Below are positions 1 to 12,204 of a DNA stretch of 64,000 bases, one piece after another. The stretch spans positions 10,519,672-10,583,671 of the forward strand of contig NC_045144.1 of the NCBI RefSeq assembly GCF_008831285.2, read 5' to 3'. The notes under the pieces were generated by a model. It was given only the letters and a program-made list of their open reading frames with translations, did not search any database and was not told the origin of the DNA. Every line of letters starts with the position of its first letter. The first letter of the stretch is position 1. The position numbers and the translations under genes are program-made. The stretch comes from Nymphaea colorata (taxonomy: Eukaryota; Streptophyta; Magnoliopsida; Nymphaeales; Nymphaeaceae).

Positions 1-120
1 TACTAGGAAAATAAGTTAGTAATCCTAAACCTGGGATTTCAAAATAATTTTTAAGAAACTTTTTAGTTTCTTTAACCTTGTCACTCCCTGTGACAATCAT
101 GTCATTGACATGTAAATAGG
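1..120 (-). mobile_element. Ty1/copia reverse transcriptase fragment, cut by window edge
   Basis: Read on the minus strand, one frame gives VNDMIVTGSDKVKETKKFL and continues to a sequence resembling the conserved PGLG..TYFLG stretch. This is the copia reverse-transcriptase region around the YVDD active-site box; here the box reads HVND, so the catalytic Y-V-D-D is altered. The frame is open to base 1, so the rest lies outside the window. Upstream on the minus strand the similarity stops near base 120 and unrelated sequence follows, so this is a truncated remnant. Confidence 0.7.
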
Positions 121-404
121 GACAAAAAATATTGTGCTAGAATATAAAGCACAAATAGGACAAGGCACAAACACTTGGTGTGCACCAAGGCACAATATGA
201 AAAAGCTTTATTGAATAAGAGAAATAAATACAAGAGAGCGAGAGTGAGAAATAATCCTCTAAAAGGATGATAAAAGAGAAAGAGCTGCCCTTTATAAAAA
301 GAGGACCATGGGCTAGCTCCTGTGGCTAGAAAGCTAGCTGTTGGAGCTGGCCAATGACTAGCACTATACTTCAAAGGTAGCCATCACAATATGCTTTTTT
401 TTTT
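121..404 (-). repeat. LTR-like sequence remnant
   Basis: No gene is seen. On the minus strand a TTTATAAAGG TATA-like box is followed by a CT-rich leader and an AATAAAGC polyadenylation-like signal, an order typical of a retrotransposon LTR. Related wording (AGCTGTTGGAGCTGG-type stretches) recurs near 1580-1625 and 2225-2290. Ends and target duplication could not be located. Confidence 0.35.
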
Positions 405-877
405 TCACATTTGCATCAAGAACTTTGCCTCAACGCTTATGCAAATGATTGCATCTTCCAAAGTCTGGAGATGAAATGAGTTTACAACATTGAATGAAAC
501 ACATGCATCATAAAAGCATCTCCCAATTGCATTATTTGCCTGTTCTATCAAATCTTTAGTAGTCATAGTTCTTTGAATTTTAGTTGAGAACCTTAAGCAG
601 TAAGGGAAAAAAACTTTTGATTTCACTCAGCCTGCCACTAGTGCTCTACCGCAAGACTGGCACCTGCTCCACCTCTTTTATTTCTGCTAGAACCATCTCC
701 TTCATACATCTGCCATTTTCTTTTTGCCCTAGAACTAGCCATGTCTGATTGTAGACTAGCATCAGCAGGATCAGAAATACAAAACTTAGGATCATCCTCA
801 TCCTCCACTTTTGAGGGCTCATTGTAGCCCATTTTTGTGTGTTTAATTTTTCTCCAACTTTTTTGCTTTTGAAGCAT
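405..877 (-). pseudogene. hAT transposase fragment (BED/DUF659 type)
   Basis: The minus strand encodes TTKDLIEQANNAIGRCFYDA, closely matching the DUF659-domain start of the full-length hAT transposases at 29971 and 42673 (SKD...[15 protein letters not shown]). The upstream minus-strand frame (877 down to 638) is a charged linker with acidic and KRK stretches like the linker between the BED finger and DUF659 in those proteins. The two pieces are in different frames and no BED finger or C-terminal domain remains. This is a decayed fragment of a related but distinct hAT element. Confidence 0.65.
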
Positions 878-2555
878 TAATCATGTCCATACAGAGATGT
901 TGCACACATGCTGAGGCTAGCTTTTTTTTTTTTTTCCAACTACTGGTGCATAAAGCCACATTCTCAATTCCAGCTGAATGGTGCTTTAACCGAGAGATCC
1001 TTCTGATAAATCTTTTCTACAGCAGTTATAAATTATTTGAAACTGATTATTTTCCTGCACTATTGCTATGAATCCATCTGAAGCTATCTGTTAACAAAAG
1101 AATAAAAAGCATGGTAAAAGTGAGAGATTTATACTTTTATAGAAGATATTGGGAGCTTGATATTCCACATGCAAATCTAGCTTCAAATCAGTTTTCTCCC
1201 TCAAAGTAGTAGGAGTCGCCCTCACACTCTACTCATAAGTATGTCTAGGAGTCGGGTAGAGAGGGTTTCTAAAATACTTAAAATTGACTCTCAGTTGCCA
1301 CTTTTTTCTGCTGAACGCATATCATATGCTACAAGGTGTATCGCACCATATCGTAGGATACAATGCTACGAGATGTATCACACCATCTCAGTTACATGCA
1401 ATTACACTAATTATAGGAGTAAAACATATCAAATAGTTACAATAGAATATGTATGCAATTGGAAAACTGCACTAAAAAAGGAAAATTTTTTAACAATGCT
1501 TCAAAGGAAAAACATACAATACAATGGGAGAAATCCCCTTATATACAAGAAAAAGATGGCTAGTTTGACCATTGGACCAGCTCCACAGCTCCAAAATAAA
1601 GCTGTTGGTGGCTGGTCAATGGCTGGTTAGCCATGGTCAAGGCTTGACCAAAAATATAAAATGAAAAGAAACAAAATTACATTGGAAAATCTATATACAT
1701 GAACTACCTATCTAAATACTTATATAAACATACCTTCATATGCAATGTATGCAAAGAAGTATATATTTGTGTATGTGTGTGTGGTTAAATAGAAATTTGT
1801 GTATAAGAGTATTGTACAATGATAAGCACTGGATGCCCTTGTTGCATAATTCGTACATGTTAAATTGAGAGTTGGTATAGCAGTAAAGTCTTTCTCATCC
1901 ATAGTGGGTAGAGTGGACTCCAAACAAAAAAAAATAAGAAAAAGAAGAGAACTCAACAAGCTTCAATACATGCTTCTCATGTAGCACCTCATCTAGATGC
2001 TTTGACAAGAGCTTTGAAGTCATTCCAATGAGCAAGACTGCAATGAAAGCACCTTCAGAAAAGAGTTCTCTCAAGGCAAAAGAATTCGACAAGCTTCCTA
2101 GCTAAAGCACATCAAATATGGTCAAAGCATATATAACTAAAAACAGAATGGAAAAATCCTCACATTATTAGACAAGAGCCTTGGTTAATATGAATGAAAT
2201 CAAGAAGCTTAATATATACATAAAGGAGGGAGCTAACTGTTGGACTGGCTCCAAGGACTAGAATCTAGCTGTTCAAGCTACCCAACATGTAGTACCAAAG
2301 GTCTTTTATAGACCTTAAAGACACAAAAACCCCAAATGCAAAATGATAACTACAAAAAGTGGAGTACTATAATATACATAGGTGTATATATAAAATTTTG
2401 CATCACTATTCTCTCTAGCATGCTATGTTGTACCTATTATCTTATTGGACAGATTGTTATACTTGGTAATGTTTACTTGTGATTAGTCTCTAGTATTTCT
2501 GCTAGAGATTTGAGAGAACAGAAATTAATTTTATTTATCTTGTTTTGCTGTTCAG
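878..2555. other. no gene recognised; LTR-like debris
   Basis: AT-rich sequence with a T run at 921-935 and short decayed repeats. 1440-1660 and 2220-2300 contain wording related to the LTR-like block at 121-404 (AGCTGTTGG and GGACTGGCTCC-type stretches). The open frames here show no recognisable domain. If the downstream gene at 2556 is complete in the genome, this is probably intron or upstream DNA. Confidence 0.4.
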
Positions 2556-4412
2556 AGGTCTGAAAATTCCCTCTAAGATTCCCTCTATAGTCTGCGAGAA
2601 TTGCCTTTACTCACAGAAGAGTGATATGCGTGCAAGAGCCTTTCACATCATGGATCCCCATGGAGTTCTTGAAATGCTTCTCATTTTTCTTGAGAAAAGG
2701 GAGGATGGGACACCAATTTCATCAGCTCCTGGCAAATTATTGGTAATACAACTTATGTTGCTAGCAAGAGGGGCTACCATCCTCTTATCTGTTTTTCTTT
2801 TTCACTTCTCCCATGCATAGAACTGCAACATTAAATGGTTGTCCATGTTTATCCATCATGCCTGGGTGAAACCCATTTGACTTTTGATTGGGCCGTTCAA
2901 ATGAGGTGGATCTCATCAACCCAATCCAACAACTCAGGCACTGCTATGGAAGTGATTGGTGCAGTCAATGTGTATGTGTCTATTTCTATGACAGATTAAG
3001 CTGGAGTTAGGATTGATACTCTAGCTTTGTGCAGAAAATGAAAACAGTTTTCTTTTTTAAAGCTATTTTATTATGTTTTTAGTTTATAAATATAAATTTT
3101 ATCTTAGTTTATGAGAGTTTACTATTAATTTTTACTTGCTTGTTTGCTTCACTATACTGTTTGTAATCTTTTTAGGGATGTAAAATAGGTCCATGGAGGG
3201 GGGCGGGGGGGAGGGGTGTGGTTGTGTAATCACTGAAGTGCAAACTTTTACTATTGAGTCTATCTGTATCATGTCATGTCTGATTTATTCTTCGACATAT
3301 TATTCTAAGTCTATGCAGTTTGAGTCAAATATTACATTATTATGGCCAAACCATGAAAGGTAAAACAGTGAAACCTATGATTTATTCTGATTATTTTATG
3401 CTATTGCAGATTTGGTTATTATTGTCTCCTAGAATAAAAATCTCAACAACCTTCTGTTTTTTCAGTAGCGTGTTTGGCTTGTGAAGTTATTAAGGGAGTA
3501 TCACCTCAACATAATAAAAGATTCTTTTCATTTCCAGGATGATTCTGCTGACCGCATAACTCCATTTCTTGGTGAATGGCAAGGACATTCTCTAACTAAA
3601 CGAACTGGTGTGTATGGGGCCACAATCACTGAAGCTGATACACAGGTTATTCTTGAAATGAATGATGGTCGGCTGATTCAGGTGTGCCTCATGCCTTTAC
3701 CAATTTCAAAGCTAAAATTAATTTGAAAATGTGGAAGGTGTTTTTATAAACTAAAGAGCCATGGCTGGCATTTGACAGAAGTGAGTCACTGAGGCTCGTG
3801 AGTGCAACAGAATGATAATTAAATGCTATGATGAAACGGTCTTCTTGTTAATTGTTACATTTAAAGAGCAGAATTTGGAAAAAAAATATAAAGCCATAGA
3901 AGATACAGTGACATAGCAAAGGTAAATAATGCATGAGGTAGTGGAATGAATTATGCAACTTGACACGCTGTCCGGGTTTGTCATCTTTCTAGTTCTTTTA
4001 ACATGGAGTCCTTGGACTGAAGTATTAATGCTAATGCATCTTCAGGTTATGATATTGGTTGAATCAGAGATCTCAAGAGATGCAAAATGTAATCAATAAA
4101 ATGTTAACTGTTTAACTTGTGTTACAGAATATCACCTCAACCTCCGATGATGGGACTAGCAGTGTCCAATGGACAGGCTCAATATCAGGCAATCTGATTA
4201 GCTTTGATAGAGGCTTCCAGATGATCATGCTACCTGGAGGTATGTATATGGCTTGCCCGGAGGACTTGTCCAAGAATGTATCTAGCTCACAATCATTCCA
4301 TCTAGAGTTTTGTTGGATGGAAAGTTCAGATACGCGGCAGAGGCTTGTTCGGACGTTCGACACAGATGGCTTGGCAGTATCTTCAACTTATTTTTACGAG
4401 ACGAAGGTATAA
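2556..4412 (+). CDS. DUF3598/calycin-like protein, 3' exons only
   Basis: Three exons join in phase: 2556-2742, 3538-3681 and 4128-4412 (stop TAA at 4410). Each intron has GT and AG ends, and both are phase 0. The first exon encodes RAFHIMDPHGVLEMLLIFLE followed by KREDGTP, the second DRITPFLGEWQGHSLTKRTG and a glycine-rich strand, the third a beta-rich C-terminus ending in YFYETKV. The pattern (GEW.GHS.TKR.GVYGA, then repeated Trp/Gly strands) matches plant and cyanobacterial proteins with the DUF3598 calycin-like barrel; the function is not established. No initiator ATG or N-terminal half is visible upstream, where only transposon debris is seen, so the 5' exons lie outside the window or are lost. 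AATAAA signals at 4526 and 4796 could serve 3' processing. The exon structure is secure; the family name is less so. Confidence 0.65.
3196..3216 (+). repeat. G-run tract in intron
   Basis: Runs of six, seven and four G separated by single C or A, in the intron between the first two visible exons of the DUF3598-like gene. On the sense strand this could form a G-quadruplex if a fourth G-run joins in. Confidence 0.5.
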
Positions 4413-4938
4413 ATGGCTTTTACGATTTATCAGCAAGCTGCTACGTCTGACGCTAACTTTTTTTGCTCGTGGTGTAGAAAATTGATCTATTTGTACTTTT
4501 TCTTCACTTCCATCCAGAGTATTTCAATAAAGAGTACATCATTGAGAATATATATACATATGTCTGGTCCAGTCCCAGTGATCAGTGATTTAGCTACAGA
4601 GATCTGTCACCATCATCATTGCACAGGCCGTCATCTGATATTGTCCCATTTATGTGATTGAAAAAGAAAAGTTCCATTGCAAAACGGCAACCAGATACTG
4701 ATGATCATCTCAGTAATTAATTCTCTCTAGATAATTATCCCGAACGCTGCTTCGTGGGTGATGCATCTGTTTGTGCTTCATTGCCCCGTGAAATCAATAA
4801 AGTTATACAACCACTGCTGAGTGCCCATGAAACAAAAAGGTTTACATAATCGAAGGTTGCCACTGATAGTGGTCTCTCTCTCTCTCTCTCTCTCTTGGCT
4901 TGGCGGGCAGGAAGCGGAACGTCGCTCTGGGTTCTCCC
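4413..4938. other. 3' UTR and intergenic DNA with (CT)n
   Basis: Downstream of the stop at 4412 there are two AATAAA sequences (4526, 4796) and a (CT)n microsatellite at about 4871-4894. The interval ends at the 8-bp target duplication (4931-4938) of the hAT element that follows. No further coding sequence is seen. Confidence 0.5.
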
Positions 4939-6329
4939 TAGGGCCGGGCATCGGGCAGGCCTGGCCCTGCCCAGCCCGATAAAAATGTCAAAATCGAAGC
5001 CTAAAAACTGTATCGGGCTGGGCCCATGTAATATCGGGCCTCGGACTTCGGTTAATGCCTGAGGCTCAGCTTGGCCTGATTGATAACGGTTCAGGCGGGC
5101 TGAGTCGGTCTTTTGGGTGGGCCGGGCCTGTTTCTCATGCTTGTTTCTCGTCTCTTGTTAGTTCAGGTAGAACAAATGCAATTATCTCATAAAGAATAAC
5201 AGGGCTCCCAAGCAACAGCCCATAGTATCCAGAGACCTAAATGTTCACATAGTCTCCAATAGTCACTTTGATGTCACCACTTTCAACATGAAAAGCTAAC
5301 AAAATTTGTGCGTTGATAGTAAACAATGCAGTAAGAGGGAAAAAATTCCTGATATTAGCCATAGAACAAAGATCACAATCCTCATGTAATTTACTTCAGC
5401 AGACAAGCTACCTACCTCAGGAAAGAAGTTATTACATACACAAACCAACATTTAAGGTCTTAAACACATAGGCAGATCCAAACACCAAATATTAAGCATC
5501 CAAGATGGTTTCCCATGTTTCCAACAGATCACATATGCAGCCCTGTATGTGTTTTAAAGCTATACAAAATGGCCCATGAAGTATTTTAAAGCTATACAAA
5601 ATCAAGAACATAATAGCATCTACATTCAGAATCCAAGTACAAAGCAAAGCAGGCTCCAGCCATAGTATAAAAGAAATCCATAAGCATGTACAATTGTTTT
5701 CCAATAGTCTCAAAGTACATGATCGATCACTGTATCTCTAGATTAGTGGTAATACCAGCTATCCAGACAGCACATGACAACTTACTTCCCGAACTTACAA
5801 GATCCCAAACCACCTTAACAACCAAGATAGCAAAAGAGTACAAATCCCACCCACATAGCATGCTACATATATATTAAGAGGGCTGAGCAAACAAGAGCAA
5901 CATTTGTGTTTTCTTCCCATTGAGCAAAATCTGATCAAGCAATGTGACGTCCTCCTTCAGCTGTGTTTTCACTGTAACAACCACAACCATTGCATTTGCA
6001 TGAGAAAGCAAAGAGAGAAAGAGAGACAATAAGATTGATCTGATATGGTGCAACACTATGTTTATAGCATAAGAAACCAGCCTGTGTGTGCATGTGTGTC
6101 AAGGAGATTTTATAAAATGTCAAGGAAATGTTTTACCATAATGGAATATAAATCATGCTAATTCGTCACCAGAAGATTCTTTCTTATCTTCAAAACTACA
6201 AAAAACACATCACCACAAGCAAACTACAATGTTAGTATATCATGCAAAACAAAAGGAATGATTAAAATTAAACATTAAACAATGAACATCTTACGTTTCA
6301 CATGAGATATCTTCATCACGAATCCAACT

Positions 6330-8304
6330 CTATGTGCAAACTAGTGCTTCAACAGTTTCAGGAGTGGTTGAACATCGATAATCATTAATAATTCTTCCAG
6401 TTGTACTGAATGCAGACTCAGATGCAACTGCGGATATAGGGATTGCCAAGACATCTCGAGCCATTTTGGGTAAAACTCTATATATACTTTCATTTGCCTT
6501 CCACCAATATAATATATTGAACTCTTCATTAGGTCGAAATTGTTCTATTAGATCAGTTAAATATGCTTCTAGATCTGTGTGAGGTACTTGAAGAGATGCA
6601 GAACTCATGTAATATGTGAAGAAGACATCTCTTAAAAAAGTTGAAGCTCTCTCTTCTTCAAAATCAACAATGGCATTGTTTGCATTTTCATTTTCTTCAT
6701 TGTGTGTACCATACACGTTTTTGTACTGAGCATACAATTTATGAAGACCGCTCTCTATTTTTTCATATTGTACCATTGCATCAATTTCATTTAGACTCTC
6801 AAGCACGTACTTCAAATATCTCAGTCTGGACCTAGCATCTAAGACAAATGCAATTCTAAAGAGGACATTGTAGTCATTTTTTCAATATTTGTCAAACTTT
6901 TCTTGCATTTTGTATGCTAATGACCTTATATAATCATTGTCTGCCAAATGATGTTTACACAAATGGTTGTGTACCTTCTGTATTTTTTTAAAAACCACAT
7001 TACGTTTCTAGTGGCAGAGAAGATATTTGTAACACTATAGAATAACTTCAAAAACTGGCACAAGGTAGTTGCATCATACCATTCATCATCAGAAGGTAAA
7101 TTTATATAATTCGGATCTACAAAAGCTAAATGTTGAAATGCATCTTTGTAGAACAATGCATCTCTCAACATGACATATGTAGAGTTCCATCGAGTTGGAA
7201 CATCATAAGTTAATTTTTTTATACCAATCAAGCTCACTGTTCTTATACAATCCTTAAAGGAATGTAACCGCTTTAGTAATCCCTTTACATATTTAACACT
7301 TTCATGAATTTTTGAAATTGTATGATGCAGATCCTGCATACCATCTTAAACCATAAGATTTAGAATATGTGTACCACAGCGAATATGCAAATGTTGCCCT
7401 TACATTAGAATAAGATTTTTTCTTCCTAAGTTCCTTTTCAGTGCAGTTATTGCACTATCATTCGTCGAACAATTGTCAGTAGTAATAGAAAATAACTTTG
7501 ACTGAATGTTCCATTTAGAGATGCATTCTAATAAAGCCTCACACAAACTATATGCATTATGTGGCGGAAGTACATGTACAAAACTGAACATATGAGCATG
7601 CAACTTCTAATATCTATCAACATATTGTCCTGTCACGCATATATTACCCAATGTCTGCTTTGAAGTCCATATATCAAATGTCAATGAAACTCGCTGCGTA
7701 AAATCATTTATAAGTCCTTCAAGTCGGGCTTTCTCAGTCTTGTATATTGACATAATTTCTCTTTTCAAAGTTCTTCTAGAAAATGAAACGAACCTAGGTT
7801 GCAAGCTTGAAGAAGTTTGTTATGATATTTATATTCTGCCAAATTGAACGAAAGCTCATGTGCTATTATACACTTTGACATCAACTTTCTTATAGACTCC
7901 ATGTCAAATTTTTGTATACATATAAAAGTTGCATCAGAGTCACTAACTGCAAGTGATAAAGTTCTTTGTTTTCCTTCATTGATTTGCCTATTTAAACAAG
8001 ATTTTATATGTCGACTTAAATGGCTAGTTCCATGAGCACTGCTTGCTTTCAGTCGTTCTCCACAATGTTTGCATTTGGCAAACTCTTCTCTTTTATATGT
8101 AACCAATATAAAATCAATCCATACTTTTGAAGTCCTTTTTCTCTTGGAGACAGCTTCTCCCTCGGTAGATGATTCAACTGATTCCATATTAGAAGTTGGA
8201 CGATATTCTTTATCAGAGGAACCAGGCGACATAACTGACATAAGTTGAAATGACACATGTAAATAACCAAAAATAAAAAAGACCATTAAGATGCACAATA
8301 TCAT
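6330..8304 (-). pseudogene. hAT (Ac/RICESLEEPER-type) transposase pseudogene
   Basis: In minus-strand order: a BED zinc finger around 8140-7990 (CKHC then HLSRHIKSC); the first catalytic-core strand (SLTFDIWTS) near 7680; the second (TTDNCSTND) near 7470; CGTHILNLMV near 7380; VPTRWNSTYVMLRDAL near 7170; and the C-terminal dimerisation region (IPISAVASESAFSTTGRII) near 6420. The order and motifs are those of Ac-family hAT transposases. The reading frame shifts at least twice (about 7800 and 6900) and has several in-frame stops, for example between the frames ending at 7607 and 7400. It sits inside the TIR- and TSD-bounded element 4939-10408. No intact product is possible. Confidence 0.85.
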
Positions 8305-9654
8305 AGGAATGGACTTATTGAAACTATTGATAAATAATAACTAAGACATAATAAGTTGCAACTTGTTGAAAGAAACAAACATACCAAAACATGATCTTTA
8401 TGTGCAGACCTATAAAAGAGAAGCATTTCAACTAAAATAGACATGGTACCATTAACCATATCAATATATAAATGTCAAGATTCTAACCTTGGCAAGTCAA
8501 TAAGAGTTAAGTCAACCTGGTCCAAGAATTGAGTGCCTTGATAATGTTTCCTCTCTTTGCTTTGGCACGCTCAAAGACCTACAATGTCATCAGAATTAAA
8601 TTCATGAAGACCAGCATCATTGAGCATGGATGGTAACAGCGTAGTAAAGCCAAATTGGATGGTAATTTTTTATATAGACAAACAAAAAAACACAAACTCT
8701 CAGTATTAAGAAATGATACATAGACAATACAAAACATCAGTTCTCAACATTAAGTAACATGATCAAAGGAATAAAAATCATACTTAAATTAATTCATATG
8801 AATGGCTGGTAAGAACATATTTTGATGGTAATCAATATCCAAAGAACATGAAATAAAAAATTGTGAAACAATGCACATCAGCTCGTTTACAGACATGTTT
8901 ACTTATCTGATTTAACAGAACAAGAGGAAAAAAACTTCATTTACATTTATAAAAAAGGAACCGACAATCCGGGAATAACTTGAAAAGTTCAGTTGCTTCA
9001 CATGAAGCGATTGTCCTGCATATGCAACCACAGAACAAATTTTATTACAGTAATTTTTTTATATATGCAACCACATGAAATGATTGCCCAAGTTGTATAT
9101 AGTTTTTTCTTTCTCAGAGTTTATCACCCTTTATTTCCCAAGCACATGAGTTGTTGTGTTCACGTATGCAACAGTTCCAAGAAGAGAAGCATGTTAACCA
9201 AAACTGCACAATCATAAAAGAAGTGCGCTTGTTGAAACTGTACTATCATAAGGAGGCAGTCGCTCCAGTCATTAGCACTGCTCACAAGACCAATAACTTT
9301 CCATTGGCTTCTACCAATGCTCATGAAAGTAAACCTGGTACCAAAATCATAAGCCCTAAGAAAACATCTATATCTAAAAAAGGCAGATCATGGACAAAAC
9401 TTCTTAGCCAAAATATGTCTATTACGACTTGAGAGATGTATTGAGTGTCACATCAGTGGCTTGAAGCATTATCAAGTAACAGGAATCTACTTAGGAGACA
9501 GAGTGGAATGACTCCAACAGAGAATGGAAAAATTGGACATAGCATTGTAACGTAGTACTTTCTACTGTTCAATTGACAACAGAAGCAGAAAATGGATTAA
9601 TATTGAATGGAGAAAAAGAGAATAAGACAATATAACAAGAACTAAGAAAAAAAC
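8305..9654 (-). other. 5' non-coding part of the hAT element
   Basis: AT-rich sequence between the transposase pseudogene and the 5' tandem repeats of the same element. Open frames here (for example 9151-9432, plus) show no domain or codon bias. It probably held untranslated exons and introns of the transposase. Confidence 0.4.
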
Positions 9655-9951
9655 AAAACTATCAAGCAAAGTTTGCATGTTGTAAGACCGACATTCCCCA
9701 ACAATCACAGTATGCTCAAATAGTTCTGATAAAGAAGAAAAAAAAGATGCAAAACAAGGAAATGAGACAGACAGGGAGAAAGGGGACAAGTAGCGCACAG
9801 ACAAAACTATCAAGGCAAGTTTGCATGGTGTAAGACCAACATTCACCAACAATCACAGTATGCTCAAATAGTTCTGATAGGGAAGAAAAAAAGGATGCGA
9901 AATAGGGGAATGAGACAAATAGGGAGAAAGGGGAAAAGTGGCGCACCTACA
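9655..9951. repeat. two-copy tandem duplication, about 148 bp
   Basis: AAAACTATCAAG at 9655 and again at about 9803 begins two near-identical units. Both contain the CAACAATCACAGTATGCTC word and end in AGGGAGAAAGGGG...GCGCAC. The units lie near the right (5') end of the Ac-like hAT element. Confidence 0.8.
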
Positions 9952-9954
9952 AGA

Positions 9955-10135
9955 AGGACAGACGGGGAGACAGCCAATGGGCGATGGCAATGGAGACGAC
10001 CGACTCGGATGACCTGAGGACGCAGTCGATGGCCGATGGGGACGGCAATGGCGACGACCGACTGGGAGGACTGGAGGAGGCAGCCGATAGGCGATGCCGA
10101 CGGCGACGACCGGAGGAGGCAGCCGATGGCGACAA
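9955..10135. repeat. GC-rich short tandem repeats
   Basis: Variants of CAGCCGATGGCGATGG and GGCGACGACCGACTGG repeat in a GC-rich block. The open frames on the minus strand (serine, proline and arginine rich) come from this repeat and are not convincing proteins. Confidence 0.6.
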
Positions 10136-10588
10136 GGACCAGTCTTGACTCTTGAGTCTCAATGGGGAGGAACACGAAACTTTCACAGCGTTAACCCTAA
10201 GTTCATTTTTCTGAAAAAAAAAATCATAATCAGTCGGGCTACTCGGGCTGCCGACGATCACAGTGGTGGGCCCGAGCCCGACCCGTTAATTACCGGGACT
10301 GGCCGAGCCCAGTAATTAACAGCCCGAAAATAAATTTTTCAAGGCCCACGCCCGAGTCGAGGCGGGTACCGGGTACCCAGCGTTGGCCAGGCCCGGTGCC
10401 CAGGCTTAGTTCTTCCTCCCTACCTATGCACTACTTTCTGTTGGCGGTCGGTGTTGTTAGTCTGCGGCACTGCTGTTCCCCCATGTTGGAATCCTATAGT
10501 TGCTTCCTCATTGTCGTTCATTGTGTTCGCTTGGTTCACTGCCTCTTTGTCGTCGCTACTGTTTGCTGCTTTCCCGCAACTTTATCGG

Positions 10589-11009
10589 TAGGAATGCACA
10601 ACAACTGAAGTCAGCTCGGGCTTGTCTTGTCCATGGCCAACTAGAGCTTGACTTGAACTCACCTACGTAAGGTTGACTCGAGCTCAACTTATTAAATAAA
10701 TGAGTCAAGCTTGAGCTTATGTTAAAGTTATAGTTATAAATGAGTCAAGTTTGAGTTACACGAGTTTGACTTGTTTAAACTCGACTCGGCTGGTGTTTTC
10801 CATATTCTTTAATCTTCAAGGGCAAGTTGATAAATTTTTATGACTTTTAACACCTTGTTGTGATATATGAATCAAATGGCACGAGATTAAACAAGTCTAA
10901 CTTGAGCTCAGACTCGGTTTACTGAAGTTGATCGTGCTCAAACTTACCTCATAAAACAATATGTAACTTGAGCCAAGCTCGAGCTGCCTAAGGTCATTGC
11001 ATGTTCCTA
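10589..11009. mobile_element. hAT-like MITE rich in TCGAG/CTCGAG words
   Basis: The left end is TAGGAATGCACAA and the right end, read on the opposite strand, TAGGAACATGCAATGACC. The flanks are TTTATCGG (10581-10588) and ATTATCGC (11010-11017), sharing TTATCG, a decayed 8-bp duplication. The interior repeats GAGTCAAG/TTGAGCTC/ACTCGA words and has no ORF. Related TCGAG-rich blocks lie at 20620-20790, 21298-21425 and 38129-38335. Confidence 0.6.
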
Positions 11010-11017
11010 ATTATCGC

Positions 11018-12204
11018 TGATTTTTGTTGCTTCACCACTCCTCTCTTCCTGGCCCATTGCCCCTTTACCGCCGGTCTATTGTTGGTGCTTCATTGCTTCA
11101 TCATCATGAGTTCAGTTGCTATGGGTTCCCTTCGTCACCGCTCCTTAAACCCGTAATCAAATACATAAATTAATAGAAATTACAAAGTAATGATGCTTCT
11201 AGTTGCTATGCGCCCGGGAACGTCCTCCTAATTTAAGACGTTGGTATTTAAATGATCAGTTCACTAAGGATCCTCTCTGGTTTCTTAACAATAAGCACTG
11301 GTCAACAACAAACCAAGAGACTTTACTTTCTTGAATCGGAAGTCTCTCGAGTCATCTCCAATTTCGATTTGAATTTCATTTATGAAATTGAATCCACACC
11401 GACTACCATCACCAATCTTCACCATGTGATTGGTTCCTAAGGTCTAATAGGATGAAAACCTCCATCGCCTTCCCCATAAACCTTCCTAGTCCCACTGCCA
11501 TGGCAGTTTAGTTCTTGAAGAACGACCACAACGCTCATGAAGATCGGCACTCGCCTAGCTATTGGAAGATCATCAGAAAAAAGAAACCGAGAAGGGGAAA
11601 GTGTGAAGCTGAGGGAAAAGGTTCATTGATCCAATGGAAAAGAACAGAAGTTGTTGTGGCCATTGTCAGGTCTGCCATACAAGTTCGACGGCTGTTGCCA
11701 CTGTTATGCAGCCAACCGAGGACGCAAATGCCTGTAACCAGGGGGAGTGAAATTTACCGTGGTAAAAAGTTAGACCCCTTGAATCCCATTATTTACCCAA
11801 GTTACTATCACTCAAAATCTTAGGATTTTTAGTGAAAATTTAACTTGTGTTTGATTGTGTCGTCTAAATTCTTATGCTTTCAACCTTTCTACAGTGTTTC
11901 ACCGCACAACCAAATGCACCCTCAAATTTAAGAAGATTTTTGCAACAAAAACATTGTTCTAGTTCTTTGAATCTATTCTAAAAATAATGAAATACTAAAC
12001 CCCAGTAAACAATGGAATCTATCTAATTTTTTAAAATAGATTTTTAAAATACTAAACAGTGTTATGTAACCAAACACCGGGTAGTTTGGCAGCAAAGACA
12101 CTTATCCTATGAATTTGTTCCCAATTGGAGAAAGTTTGGAGCAATAGTTCTAATGCCCAATAAACCTACCTCAATATTTGGAATAGATTTATGCTAACAC
12201 TTAC
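11018..12204. other. no gene recognised
   Basis: Mixed-composition intergenic DNA. Small frames at 11252-11440 and 11515-11823 carry no motif that I recognise. No RNA gene or repeat boundary was seen. Confidence 0.4.

Larger units (their letters stand above)
4939..10408 (-). mobile_element. Ac-like hAT DNA transposon, decayed
   Basis: The left end reads TAGGGCCGGGCATCGGGC and the right end, on the opposite strand, TAAGCCTGGGCACCGGGC, an imperfect terminal inverted repeat. They are flanked by GTTCTCCC (4931-4938) and GTTCTTCC (10409-10416), a 7/8 match to the 8-bp target duplication that hAT elements make. Both subterminal regions are rich in GGGCC/GGCCC words. The coding part runs on the minus strand (6330-8304). 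The right (5') subterminal part also holds a tandem duplication (9655-9951) and short GC-rich repeats. Length 5.47 kb. The transposase is broken, so the copy is not autonomous. Confidence 0.75.

Noticed and set aside
4119-4412. A separate small gene starting at 4119
   Set aside because: It is the last exon of the DUF3598-like gene; the frame is preceded by a splice acceptor and joins in phase with 3538-3681.
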